Shown here: piece by piece, positions 1-10,084 of the stretch | Layout: every line of letters starts with the position of its first letter | Numbering within the stretch: position 1 is the first letter of the stretch | Origin: Adiantum capillus-veneris | Lineage: Eukaryota > Streptophyta > Polypodiopsida > Polypodiales > Pteridaceae | Direction: 5' to 3' | Length of the DNA stretch: 64,000 nt | Assembly (NCBI GenBank): GCA_014529385.2 | Contig: CM043950.1 | Location: forward strand, 152,398,945 to 152,462,944 | Program-made: the position numbers and the translations under genes | The notes under the pieces: generated by a model | The model's input: only the letters and a program-made list of their open reading frames with translations | The model's database searches: none | What the model was told of the DNA's origin: nothing

Positions 1-576
1 CGATCTCACAAAAGCTTTCAAAGGACGTAACAAAGACATAAAACATCACAAAGAAGGGGTAGATGACTTACCTTTATCGTACGCATCGCCAAAAGTCTCC
101 AATTGAGCCATCTTGGTACGTATTGTCTTATCGATCACCTTGCTCGAGCATTCGAAAGTCTCGTGGTCGTGTTCTCGATATTGAAAGTATAATCCCAATC
201 TTTGAGTTCTTCAGTCCACGCTTCTAAATCTTCGCATATCTTTCTTATGCCATCAAACTCTTTAAGCTTAGCCTTCGTTAAGAATGATTTGGTTGTCGCT
301 TCTCCCATATCGTCATCATTTCTTTTGGCGGTACCCCAGTGCCACCACGATGATTATTGTTTCCAAGTGGATTAGCATGGTTTTCATCTTCATGTTGGCC
401 ATCAAGGTCTACATAGATATCAAGCTCTCGTGCTGCTTTGCCCCGTAGAGCCTCAACACACTCCCGATTTGCAATTTTCAGACCTTCTCATAGTCGCCGA
501 ATCAGGTCTTCTTGCTTCTTCATCCTCTTCTCGTATCCTTCCATGTCCAGAATCAACCGCTTGCTCTGATACCACT
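1..576 (-). pseudogene. Retrotransposon primer site and decayed gag (partial)
   Basis: Leader and Gag remnant of an LTR retrotransposon read on the minus strand; the rest lies left of the window. Two bases after the LTR comes TGGTATCAGAGC (574 down to 563), the usual primer-binding site for initiator tRNA-Met. Gag starts at 545 with MEGYEKRMKKQEDLIRRL, a charged helical N-terminus, and meets a TGA at about 488. The same frame then stays open to a TAA near 290. A further open stretch (about 285 to 140) has a retrotransposon Gag flavour, with a FDG motif and a segment around EAWTEELKDWDY. The stops and frame changes mean it is not functional. Family (Ty1 or Ty3) cannot be decided because pol is outside the window. 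Confidence 0.72.
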
Positions 577-987
577 TGTCACGGGAACCGAATAATAGAG
601 ATCGATAGCAAAAGATAGAGAAAGAGATCTTTGTATTGATGAATCTTTGTAGAGTTTTGATACAACGGAGGAGCAAAATATATGGGCGCACTCCGTTGTA
701 CGGAGCTCGAACCTCCCGACCACCCCCGAGCTTCAGTTCGCTTGCATGCAGCGTCTCACTCGCACTCGCACTCGCACTCGCACTCTCACTCTCACTCTCA
801 CTCGCACTCGCACTCGCACTCGCAGAAGAAGAGATCGGTGAATGATCCCCAAACGCACCACCCGTCGTGCTTTTATCCTTCTTTTCCTCGAAAAGCCTGC
901 ACGATTTTCGTACCAAGTATACTTGCGAGAATAATATAAGAACGTGATCGCTAAGCGATCCGTAAAGGTTAGATTTCTATCATGACA
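577..987 (-). repeat. 5' LTR of the left-edge retrotransposon (411 bp)
   Basis: On the plus strand it begins TGTCACGGG and ends CATGACA, so the ends are TG...CA with short inverted TGTCA/TGACA termini. It abuts the tRNA-iMet primer site at its low-coordinate side, which sets the element on the minus strand. A TATA-like ATATATTTT (minus) sits near 674-682. A (CACTCG/CACTCT)n array fills 757-824. The five bases beyond the end (988-992, ctttg) would be the target duplication, but the partner lies outside the window. Confidence 0.75.
757..824. repeat. Hexamer microsatellite (CACTCG/CACTCT)n
   Basis: Eleven or so 6-bp units, CACTCG on the flanks and CACTCT in the centre, inside the LTR. The Ser-Ala and Ser-His peptide strings in all frames here are translated repeat, not protein. 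Confidence 0.95.
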
Positions 988-1725
988 CTTTGCACAGATC
1001 GTGTTTCACACATTGATTTCTGCGTCGCCTACAAAATAGCCAAAAGAACATACTCGTGCAACCAATTCAACATGATGATCAAAGTAAAAAACATAATTAT
1101 ATACCTTCATAATCTCAATTGCCATACTCTACCATGAAGAAACAATCCACTTCTTGGTTGATAGCAGGGAGAACTGTATGATGTTGTAGGTCTGTCTGTC
1201 CATGTGTACATTACACTGCTGCTGCCTTCTATTTGTTTTCATCATAACTTTTACAAATGAACTCAAAACAGAGCGATCCAGGTACTCAAAACGATGGGAA
1301 TAGGTCTGGTCTACAAGGCATCGCGGACAGAATTGCAAAAAAAAACGTCTCTGTTTGGCTGAAAACGTAACTTTTAGGTCGCGACTCATAAAACCTCTAT
1401 TTTTGGGTATCCACTACTTTTACAACTTATTTTAAGCCTACCCATGCATTTTAAGCTAAAACACATAAATATAAAACATTGATATTAATAAAAATCTCAA
1501 TTTTATTGTTCATAGACAGACTATCTGTTATTCATTAATCTTTATCAAATCCGTCTTTAGTGTATTATTTAAAAAAAAGAATATATGTTCTCTCTTAATA
1601 TTTCAACTCATTCGTATAAGCTCTATTTAATAGACTATTCAACAATCTTTCAAATCGTGCTAACGAAAGATATGCCCTGCTACATTCTTTTCGACTTTAA
1701 GAACTTCAAATATTAGTCCTATTAC
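988..1725. other. AT-rich stretch without recognised gene
   Basis: No coding pattern or repeat was recognised. It may hold upstream exons of the transposase-like gene that follows, but none could be supported. Confidence 0.5.
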
Positions 1726-2751
1726 ATGGAGGTCCCCAATCGGTCAACAAAAGATAAAACATGGCATCCCATTATCAATTTTCCACTTACAAATGTACAC
1801 TTTTGCACTTTGCATGCCTTTATGCATATATTTGATCGCTTGTTAAAGCTTCACATAGAGTACGCTTTCACAATGAAACCACTTTCCAGATCCATGGAAG
1901 CCATTGGAATAGTTGAAACAATTCTAAATTCGATTGGATGTCATGGTGGCAATGTTTCTATCATCGGTGAGGTGGATAATATGCATGAAGTTCCACAAAA
2001 AGTATCTATGAATGGTGTGAAAGCACGTAGGTTTTTCAAGAAACCAGAGATGCGAAAGGAGAGGGGTGAAGAGGATGCTCCATGGGAGCTATGGAAAGCG
2101 CTTTGCAAGTGTACGACCTATCAAGATTCAAATCTCGTGCTTGTAAATCTATGTAGGCAAGTGTGGCACCACTTGGAGTTAGTGCTTCAAATCATGTGGA
2201 AACCCCAAACCACGAGCGAGCAACAAAATTTGTTCAAAGATCACATTTCGAAGTTCACTAAAGCATTTGTGCAAGCGTGGGGAGAGAGCAATATCACACA
2301 CTACATGGTAAGTTACTTTGTTCAGTTCAAATTTTGATGCTATACATAAATATTTATTTGATCTAAGTATTTTTTCTTGATGCAACATATTTTGTATGCG
2401 CATGGAGCATTCTTTATGTCAAAATATGGTTCATTAGACATGTGGAGCACTCAAGGAATGGAAAAATCACATTATCCAGCCAAAGGTGTTTACTTTAAAA
2501 ATACACGTCACGGTGGTGGAACTACAAGATCCAACTACATGAAGGAAATGTTTGATTGGTTCTTTCGTTGTTCTTTGGGGAGATGTCATGCCATAGAGCG
2601 AGCGCGAAAGTCAAGTCTTGCTAAGGAGGTTAGGAGACAATCTCGACTTACTGCTAAAGAGAAATGGAGAAACTCCACCGGACCCCTTAATCATGCTAGG
2701 TGGCGTGAAAATCGCCATAGAGTGGGCAAACGTTGGTTACCCAACATGTAA
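1726..2751 (+). pseudogene. Transposase-like gene, C-terminal part, two exons
   Basis: Likely the C-terminal half of a DNA transposase of uncertain superfamily. Exon 1 (1726-2307) has a conserved-looking block (HFCTLHAFMHIFDRLLKLHI), then a GGNVSI turn and a KARRFF block. It ends in ITHYM just before a good GTAAGT donor. Exon 2 should start at 2386 with HILYAHGAFFMSKYGSLD, followed by STQGMEKSHY and a Arg/Lys-rich tail to a stop at 2751. Joining 2307 to 2386 keeps phase 0 and rebuilds an uninterrupted ITHYM-HILYAHG motif. The expected acceptor CAG reads CAA at 2383-2385, so the splice site seems to have died by one G-to-A change. The 5' part of the gene, with most catalytic residues, was not found. 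It lacks the GEGIERxW-type signature of KDZ transposases. Confidence 0.5.
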
Positions 2752-2908
2752 AACAAATGATGCTATGCAATGTAATGTTTATATTTGTAGATGTCTTTGT
2801 TGAGTTGTATATAATACTTCTCCATTTATCTACTTTTTGTTTTTTATATTTTGATGATATTAAGAGTTTTTTTAAGTGGCCTGGTCAAGTGTGAAGAGAC
2901 ATTTTTTT

Positions 2909-2917
2909 TATAAATAG
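2909..2917 (+). promoter_or_regulatory. TATA box of the H3-like gene
   Basis: TATAAATAG lies 54 bases upstream of the ATG at 2971, the normal spacing for a short plant 5' UTR. Its presence suggests that the H3-like gene had its own promoter and was not read through from the upstream gene. Confidence 0.5.
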
Positions 2918-2970
2918 AGGGCTTTTAGAGAAGAAGGAGTCTCATTTTCAATCTTGCTCCTTCTTACACC

Positions 2971-3813
2971 ATGGCACGCACAAAGCAAACACCAAGAAAA
3001 GATCAACCTTTTTTTGCTCACCCTCACTCAACCGTCCAAGGTGCTCAAAAACCACCTTGGATACACGAACAAGAGCTCTTAGAAGAGATGGAGAGAGAAT
3101 GGTCATGTGAAGAGCAACAAGATGGACAACCTTCACGCAACTAGAAGAAACGGGTAGTGACATCAGACACAGAAACCGAAACGGACAACGAAGCACAAAG
3201 CCCACCATGGAGCGGACAGGAGATCCCAAGCAATCATCGAGTTTTGGCCGGGAAGACATTGCCACGTGGCTTGGGTGCTCTGCCGTCAGATCATCCTAGA
3301 GGTGATCATGGGTTACTAAATGAAGAGGATTTTGAGGATGTAGCAGACGAGCCAGTTGGAGCGCAGGGTGGAGTTGAAGAGCCAGTCGGAGCACATGGTG
3401 GCCTTGAAGATGCGCAAGCTCCCCCTTGCAAGCCCTCTCGTAAAAAGAAAAGAAAATTCAAGGCTTTCCCTCGCAAGGCCCATGTCCTAGATCCTACCAT
3501 CCCTCAACAATGGGCTCTTGCTATGAAGCTATGCATTCCAAAGGCGTTGCAAGAGATTTGTCACTATCAAAAAACTTCAGACCTTCTCATACGCAAGGCA
3601 CCATTCGCACGTTTGGTAAAAGAGATCATGCAAAGTTATCGAATGGCATTTAGAGTTCAAGGTATCGCTGTAGAAGCTCTGCAAGAAGCGGCACAATATC
3701 ATCTAATTTCTATTTTTGAAGACACCAACTTGTGTGCTATTCATGCAAAACGGGTGACAATAATGCCCAAAGATTTAGCTCTTGCGCGTCGAATCAGAGG
3801 ACAAAGAGATTGA
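2971..3813 (+). pseudogene. Histone H3-like gene with long tail insertion, one in-frame TAG
   Basis: The frame opens with MARTKQTPRK, the canonical H3 N-terminus with Lys4 and Lys9 kept. About 170 unrelated residues follow: acidic segments, a twice-repeated EPVGA(Q/H)GG motif and a basic KPSRKKKRK patch. It closes with an H3 core: [18 protein letters not shown] (alpha-N/alpha-1), [12 protein letters not shown] (alpha-2) and [20 protein letters not shown] (alpha-3 side), ending RRIRGQRD. Loop 1 has the same length as canonical H3, so it does not look like CENH3. Lys56 context (YQK) is retained. A TAG at 3142-3144 interrupts the frame about 57 codons in. It could be a disabling mutation, or lie in an unrecognised intron. 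The upstream TATA box and the neighbour transposase-like gene on the same strand suggest a mobile-element cargo or a retained host copy. H3 kinship is sure; function is not. Confidence 0.8.
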
Positions 3814-3857
3814 ATTTGACTTTTATGAAATTTTGCCAATGTAAAGATATCTTTTTG

Positions 3858-3899
3858 AAATATAACGAGTCGTGGATTTTTCAAATATAACGAGTCGTG
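3858..3899. repeat. Short direct repeat
   Basis: A 17-bp unit (AAATATAACGAGTCGTG) occurs at 3858-3874 and 3883-3899, just downstream of the H3-like stop codon. No function is apparent. Confidence 0.8.
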
Positions 3900-4011
3900 T
3901 ACATTTGTTTTAAGTGATAAGTAATAAAGCTAAGTAGAGAGAGGAAAAGAGAGAGAGAGATGTGGATAAAAGAACTGTCAACCAAGTTTGGTTGATTGAA
4001 TAACCAAAAAA

Positions 4012-4192
4012 ACATTGTATTCTTATAATTTTTTCTTAAAAAACCTTTAATTAGGCTATCTAGAGGCTTGCCGCAGAGGCGCGCGAGAAGCCAAAAGTAA
4101 ATGCTACTTCTGACTTCTCGCACGCCTCTACAGCAGGCCTTTAGACAGCCTAATTAACGCTTTTTTATGCCAAAATTATAAGAATACAATGT
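4012..4192. mobile_element. Fold-back MITE, 181 bp
   Basis: The ends are perfect inverted repeats, ACATTGTATTCTTATAATTTT at the left and its complement at the right. The homology continues inward through TTAATTAGGCT to a short central loop, so nearly the whole element pairs with itself. No clear target duplication was found beside it, so the superfamily is open. It lies between the H3-like gene and the converging minus-strand gene. Confidence 0.8.
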
Positions 4193-4431
4193 TATTATTT
4201 TTTTATTGATGGAGATTGGACTGAAAAAAACTCTATATTTTGATTCAGAGAATTACACAAGTGTATCACAAGATAAAACCAATCATATACTATCTATTGT
4301 ACAATAAACTCAATATAGAAGTTGAAAAGTACCAGTTAAAATCAATTTCCATTCGAATTTTGAAATAACAAAGTACAAAGATGTGACATCTCATTACATA
4401 CTTGAAGGAGTTAATTACAAGATTTATGCAT
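4193..4431. other. AT-rich intergenic stretch
   Basis: No gene or repeat recognised. It would carry the 3' UTR of the minus-strand gene. Confidence 0.5.
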
Positions 4432-5992
4432 CTATTGACTGCTTGAGCCATCTAAGATATGGCGAGCAATGTTTTCTCGGCGCTCCTGGGCACAAGGAAG
4501 CTGTTTGTGCAGCACATCCCAAGCAATTTGTTCCACATTTCTTAGACCTACAGCTTGGCTTAAGGACACGTTACAAAGCACACGACCACGAATGTGTGTT
4601 GCAAATGCAGCACTGGCCAAAGATTTATTTACAAGATGTATAACTTGGGAGGCTTGAGATATGGTTGACAGACATAGGATGCGGCTCATTGCTTTCATCA
4701 TTGACACCCAAAATTGACCGCAAGGAGTGTACTCCTTGTGGATTATCGCAAAGCCGTCCTGGGGGAGCTTGCCAAGGTAATGCGCAAGAGACGACTGCCA
4801 TCCAAAAGCTTGGCGCCTACCGTCTCCTCCCCGACCTGCATGCTCATCCAACTCCACAACATTCTACAAAGAAATCAATAGGTAAATAAGATTTCAGAAA
4901 CAATGAAAATTAACGTAATCACAAAACAAAAATCAATTAATGCCTCTTGTTTTTCATCATCTTCATCGTTTATGCCTTTGCTCTCAAGAGAAATAGATGA
5001 ATTGGGATCCATAGCGACACTCTCAAGTTCATCTATATGAATAGGCATAGGACTGCGTTGGGCTTCAAGAAATGCGCGTGTAGCTACAAACTCATCCTCC
5101 GACACAGATGAGTGCGGTGCATCTATCACCGCCACCATTGCCAACTCCACTGTATCTACCACACTCTCTCCAAGGGGAAGGAGGCTTCGATCCAAAGGAT
5201 CGGAAGAGGGGTCAATGGCAGAGGACTCTACAGTGGCACAGAGGATGGACAGACACTCATCCATGCGGATGTCAAAAGTCTTTTCAAGATCATGTAAAAA
5301 CAAATATTCCTCCCCATCTATCACAATTGGGGAGAGGTGTTCAAAAAAACCTCCGGAGTTAATGTCTCCTCCGGCGCATCTGCAGCGGGCTTAAAGGATG
5401 CTTCTACACCCTCATCACCCATGGATTTGGCGGCATCCATGACACCTCCTGGGTAGGTTAGGGCAAGAATATTTTCCTCTTTGCTTGCATCCCAGGGCGC
5501 GATAATGGGCTCCTTTGTGTCCCTGACGACACCCCCAAGGCGCAAATGAGGCAAATTCACCTCAGATCTTTCAGGCTCCTCCGCAAGAAGAAACACAAAA
5601 GTCGCCAAGCGACTTAGAAACTGGGTGCCGACCTTCTTCTTTTTCAAACGTGAATCTTCAATGTACTGACCTGCCTCACCCGCAATTACACAAAATCACT
5701 GAAGTCGCTGGGTGAAAGGCCGATCGCCTTTGTGTATGTAGTGAAGCAAATCGCATGGAATCCACAATTCCCCTTGTCCGACAATTGGTACAGAATACTT
5801 GTCGATGTAAAATTCAAAAAATTCTAAGATAGGCTGAAAAGATTGGCTGTTTAGGTGAATAGTTGCATTCACATCAGGGAATTGGGTGAAGAAATTGTGA
5901 AGATCATCACGATCTTGCCACTCGGTTGTTTGTAAAAACGCTTGGAAGCGTTGTAACGCCGTGGCTTCGGGAGGGGTGGAGGAGGATGCCAT
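4432..5992 (-). pseudogene. Unknown MASSSTP gene, broken by one stop and one frameshift
   Basis: Starts MASSSTPPEATALQRF at 5992; an ATG at 6037 is also in frame but the later one matches the start of the small ORF at 10766. The first part is about 98 codons and reaches a TGA at 5698-5696. The same frame continues through KKKKVGTQFLSRLATFV to about 5350. There a run of seven T (minus strand) needs a one-base slip to carry on into an acidic region (FEHLSPIVIDGEEYLFLHDL and onward to about 4930). A TTTGTAG acceptor at about 4868 leads into a last exon ending QERRENIARHILDGSSSQ at 4432. No family was recognised. The N-terminal part, with WIPCDLLHYIHKGDRPF, looks like a compact folded domain and the middle like an acidic linker. 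Its TATA box and place beside the transposase-like and H3-like genes suggest an accessory gene of the same element. Confidence 0.5.
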
Positions 5993-6087
5993 AATGCTAG
6001 CTCTTAAATTAGGAATGCAAAGAGTGTTGGAGCTCAAATGAGAGTGTGAACAGGCAAAGAGTGTGAAAATGGTAGGGTTTAGGAGGC

Positions 6088-6095
6088 TTTATATA
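6088..6095 (-). promoter_or_regulatory. TATA box of the MASSSTP gene
   Basis: TATATAAA on the minus strand, about 95 bases upstream of the ATG at 5992 and 50 upstream of the alternative ATG at 6037. A C-rich and A-rich homopolymer tract (6103-6147) lies just upstream. Confidence 0.5.
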
Positions 6096-6147
6096 GCACG
6101 CGCCCCCCCTATCCCCCCCCCCCCCGCCCCCCCAAAAAAAAAAAAAA

Positions 6148-6460
6148 CAATAATTAAAATATTAAACAATTTTCATAAAGTAACACAAATAACAAGAAGT
6201 TATAAAAAACTTACAAACTAAATTACAATCATTTAACTCAAAGAACACATCACTACAACTTTAAGATAATGTGCATTGCCAAAATTTGATACAACCATCT
6301 GCTTGAACTTACAATTGTGATATTATAAAAAATTTAAGTACAAAACGTAACTACTCTAATGATAAAATCAAATTCTCTTCCGTCGTCCACGCCTTTTCAA
6401 TTTGAATCGTGCTCTCCATGCGGTTACCAATCTAGCAAAAAAGAAAAAAGCATACCCAAC
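6148..6460. other. Intergenic or terminal-exon region
   Basis: AT-rich. It may hold a last exon of the next minus-strand gene: a CTAG acceptor near 6434 is followed by about 26 codons to a stop. Otherwise nothing recognised. Confidence 0.35.
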
Positions 6461-6523
6461 TTAGAGAAGGGAATAATCAAAAGAACATAAATATAACATA
6501 ATTAAGAGAGAAAAATCATTCAC

Positions 6524-7708
6524 CTTACGTCGTCCGATGCAAAATTTTGTATCTTCTCCATGCTCTAAACCCATTATCATTAAGTGCTCCCGCACATTGG
6601 CCAATGTCCAATGCTTGTTTACTTGGACGGTTTCAACGGCACCACTCGACAATTTGATTGCAATATCAAATACCTCAATTGTAGCATCGGTGGATTGCAA
6701 TGGAATCCATTCACCAAGCTTGCACATCCACCTTTCATAGAAGTACCGCACGTAAAGAGTGGAGCGCACCTTGATGAAACGGATAGCAATGCCGAAACTT
6801 CCAACCTGACACCGAAAGTGATCTCCGTTGTGAAGTCCTTCAAGATACCCCCACTTCTCCCGAAGGATGGCTTCCAATGTATTGTATTGTAGATCTTTGC
6901 AAACATACATAGTATTTATATGATGGAAAGGCAAAGATCCAAATATGCTAGCGAAGACATGAGCAGGACAACACCATGCAAGCCCAACGGAACATGAGGC
7001 TTTTCCAAATTTTAATGATGCTCTCACATCAGCTACAATCTTGGCTTTCAAAGACATTACAGTGAATGCATCTGGCTTTGGCCACTCCATGCTACACAAG
7101 GTTGTAGCCTCCAAAGGTTGTAGCTCTCCGTAGCCTTCCTTATCTATAGGTACAATGTACTTGTGGGTGTAGAAGAACACCCTCTGTCGTGCAAGGTTTG
7201 ATGAAGTTGTATTGGAGAAGAGCATATCCCCAAGACTTGCATGGATGGCCGTAAATGTGCCTGAAAGGCACGAGAGTGGTTGCTCCTCCACAAGGCTAGA
7301 ATAAAAAACATCTACATAGAAACAAAACAGTCCGTGAGATGTAAAAAGTCCATTTTTTTGTTACCACCAAAACCATTGAAGTGCAAGGGACATACAATTA
7401 CAAGGAAAATCTCTTGGGTTGGTGATCCCTCGTAGACGCATGTGTCCAAATATGAAAACATGTTGAACGATTGCCACCGTACCCTTGTCTCTTACTTGCT
7501 TGAAGCCTAGTAGTCTTCCCTTCCAATGGATGTAAACGTTTGTTCTTTCACGAACACGATGGGGACCGATTGCGGAAGGTTGCATGTAGACCCACGCACC
7601 TTCTTGAAAAAGCTGAGGTTCCCATTGCTGCTCCTCATTCTTTGAGTTGTGGAGAACCATACTTTGAATGATGGGTTTGGGGCGTCTATTTTGACCATTG
7701 TTTGCCAT
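6524..7708 (-). CDS. Unknown multi-exon gene, possible accessory protein
   Basis: Exon 1 (7708 to 7402) starts MANNGQNRRPKPIIQ and ends ITNPRDFP before a GTAATT donor. Exon 2 begins at 7311 after a TATGTAG acceptor, and phase is kept, giving a FP-YVFYSSLVEEQ junction. Exon 2 runs without a stop to a donor near 6529-6524 after FCIGRR. A short last exon near 6434 is likely. The product is about 365 residues or a little more. Exon 1 has an aromatic, beta-rich look (WVYMQP, VYIHWKGRLLGF, VAIVQHVFIFGHMRLRGI) that faintly recalls BAH-like modules, but no diagnostic motif is present and I do not assign it. No stop or frameshift was seen, so it is the best-preserved gene of the 1.7-7.7 kb block. Confidence 0.5.
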
Positions 7709-7720
7709 GGATGCTTAAGT

Positions 7721-7990
7721 GGGAACTTGAAATTGCAATGGAGAGCTTGGGGAAGGAGGAGGGAGACAAAGTTTAGAGAGAGAGTGGGAGCTTACAGTTG
7801 CAATGGAGAGCTTGAGGAAGGAGGAGGGAAACAGAGTTTAGAGAGAGAGTGGGAGCTTAAAGTTGCAATGAAGAGCTTGAGGAAGGAGGAGGGAGACAGT
7901 TTAGAGAGAGAGAGTGGGAGCTTAAAGTTGCAATGGAGAGCTTGAAAAAGGAGGAAAGTATACAAGTTTAGAGAGAGAGTGAGAGCTTTG
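7721..7990. repeat. Tandem repeat, about 65-bp unit, four copies
   Basis: The unit reads roughly GGGAGCTTAAAGTTGCAATG, GAGAGCTTGAGGAAGGAGGA, then a GGGAGACAGAGTTTAGAGAGAGAGT stretch shared by all copies with small changes. It lies just upstream of the minus-strand gene start at 7708, so it forms that gene's promoter-side DNA. Confidence 0.85.
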
Positions 7991-8934
7991 TGTTATGGAA
8001 AGGGGCTATGGAGGAAGGGAGTCTTGGAAAAAAGGTTCTAGAGTGAGAAAATGACTTTTTGATCATAGGGTAGGTTTGGGGGGAGTTTTGGATGGAATAT
8101 TTTGAATTTATTTTTTTTTTGAAAATTTTGAAATTTTAGGGTTTTTGCAAAAACGTAACTGTGGACCCACCACTCCCCCCCTCCCTTTTTCCCCCTCCCT
8201 CTTTTACCCATCCACCTCCCTTTAGGATACAAATAAATAAATGAGTGGACAACCCTATTATTCTCTCTACTTTCTTAGGTTCTAGACTTATATACATTGC
8301 TCTCTTCCTATCGGCTGGAGCCTAATTAACCTTAATCCTATATGGTCCAAAGAGAGTCCACATTTTTTCTAATGTTGAGCCTACACATTTACTGAGCAGT
8401 AATGAGGGTTTGATAACAGGCCAAGTTTAATGATTAATGTATGCCAGATGCGGCTTAAAAGGGCCAACAAATGCCTCAATGATGCCAAAAATGATTATTC
8501 TTGAAGTGAGCACGGATGGAAGATTATGATCTAAAACTGCAACGCTTGAAGTGCTCTACCGGCCTGTCTTTACGGTTTGTCGATTGGAGCTACAGTGAAG
8601 AAGTTATGGCAATTCGAAGTTTGAGTTGATTGCAGATCCGTACCGGATTGGGCAACTGCAGCTGAGGTGACAGAAATGAAATGAATGCACGGGCCTGAAG
8701 TACTCAATTTGTGGAGCTCGTCGGCCTTTTCAGATTGGTGATTGGAGTTCCGGTCGCCAAGATATTGGGGCCGATAAAGATTCACCGGGGGTCGGTTCCG
8801 TACCACTCCGGTCGGCTCGTATGGAGTTCCATCTAGGAGATTTTGGCTCTCGCTCGGATTCTGGACTACAGCAAAGTAAGTGCTCGAGGAGAATCTTGTC
8901 TAAAATATTATCTCCTGCAGTGCATTGATAGCAG
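7991..8934. other. Non-coding stretch
   Basis: No gene recognised. It contains poly-T and C-rich runs (8100-8220). The part from about 8400 has repeated CGGCC/GGTCGG words but no clear repeat unit. Confidence 0.4.
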
Positions 8935-9225
8935 CTACATGTACGTCAAATGTGGTGTACGTCTCATTAAGTACAAAAACTGCTTGAAGAGCTTCAAGTG
9001 ATCTCATAGAATGCAATGATTGCCGGATAACTCCAACAGACGCAGGGCCAGGAAGCTGGACAAATGCAATCACGTACGCTTATATCTTGGAGGCAATCAT
9101 CACCATACAAAATGATGCGGGCATCGAAATTCATGAAGATATTGTTAGTCAAGGACTCCTGAAAGGAGTTATGCTTGACAATGTTTCGGCCGATAGGTAT
9201 GCCAAATGTGATGCCCTTCAATGGC
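8935..9225 (+). pseudogene. PPR (PLS-type) protein fossil
   Basis: A decayed pair of pentatricopeptide repeats. Reading across frames gives MYVKCG, then EELQVIS*NAMIAG, where the expected Trp and Tyr codons have become TAG and TAA. GQEA follows. From about 9060 one frame reads ITYAYILEAIITIQ, GIEIHEDIVSQGLLKG and DRYAKCDALQ, close to the land-plant consensus ITYACILKACG, G..IH.EI...GLL and DMYAKCG. PPR proteins bind organellar RNA. The large, similar families of ferns and lycophytes carry this wording. Several stops and frame changes show that it is dead, and flanking repeats could not be traced. Confidence 0.7.
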
Positions 9226-10028
9226 ATCCAAAGACAACCAAGCAAAGGCCGCCCAAGAGCTTAAATCAATGGCCGCCCTTTAAGGCCAAAGGCCACCCAA
9301 TTAAAGGGCATGGCCAATGGCCTCCCAAGAAGGAGAATTAAAGATTTTTGTGTGGGAAAGCAAAGAAAAGAAAAAGCCATGGCGTGGACAGGCAGCGTGG
9401 AGAGATGGCACAAGGAAGAAAACTCTTCGCAGCGGCTCGTAGCGAGCTCTGATCAGTGCGACCATGTAGCAAAATCTGGTGTACATGCCAAGGCGCACCC
9501 TTTTGGTGATAGAATCATCAAATTCTGTGCAGGTTGAAAGCCCGAGCTTCCACGTCATCAAGGGAGTTTTTATGCCTCCCTAGCAACGACGGCGCCATCG
9601 TTGCTAAGGGAGGGGGCACTCTATAGATAGAGGGTTTTCGTTTTGCATGCAAGTGTGGTAAGCAAAGAAACGAAGGGACTATTCCAAGCAAAGGAAGGGA
9701 GGAAGCAAGGCATCGAGGTTCTCGGCGAGGCAAAGAGTCAAGCAAGAAGAACGAAGGCGGCTCTCTCTCTCTCTCTCTCTCTCGCTAGTTCTCGGCAAGC
9801 AAGCAAAGAGGAGAAGAAGAAGGCCGGTATCCAAAGGGAAGAAAACGGGCAAGGAAGCAAAGAGGAAGGAAGGAGCTATCTCTCGATCTCCGGCTCAGGC
9901 AAGGAGGTAAGGGCCAAGAAGGGTGAGCCCTCTCTCTTAATTCCTAATCTAAGCAAGGCGAGGAGAAACGAGGAGGATAAGCAAGGGAGATCTCTCTCTC
10001 TCTATCAATCTCCAAACCAAGCAAAGGA

Positions 10029-10084
<56 letters not shown>

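Noticed and set aside
488-916. 142-codon frame across the left LTR
   Set aside because: It crosses the LTR boundary and primer site; only the part below 545 is Gag.
1726-2751. KDZ (Zisupton-type) transposase
   Set aside because: The C-terminal motifs (SKYGSLDMWSTQGMEKSHY) do not match the KDZ signature as I know it; left unassigned.
2971-3813. CENH3 identity for the H3-like gene
   Set aside because: Loop 1 has the canonical H3 length and the N-terminus is the canonical MARTKQT; CENH3 differs in both.
6524-7708. BAH domain in the unknown gene
   Set aside because: Only a loose beta-rich likeness; none of the usual BAH motifs could be pointed to.
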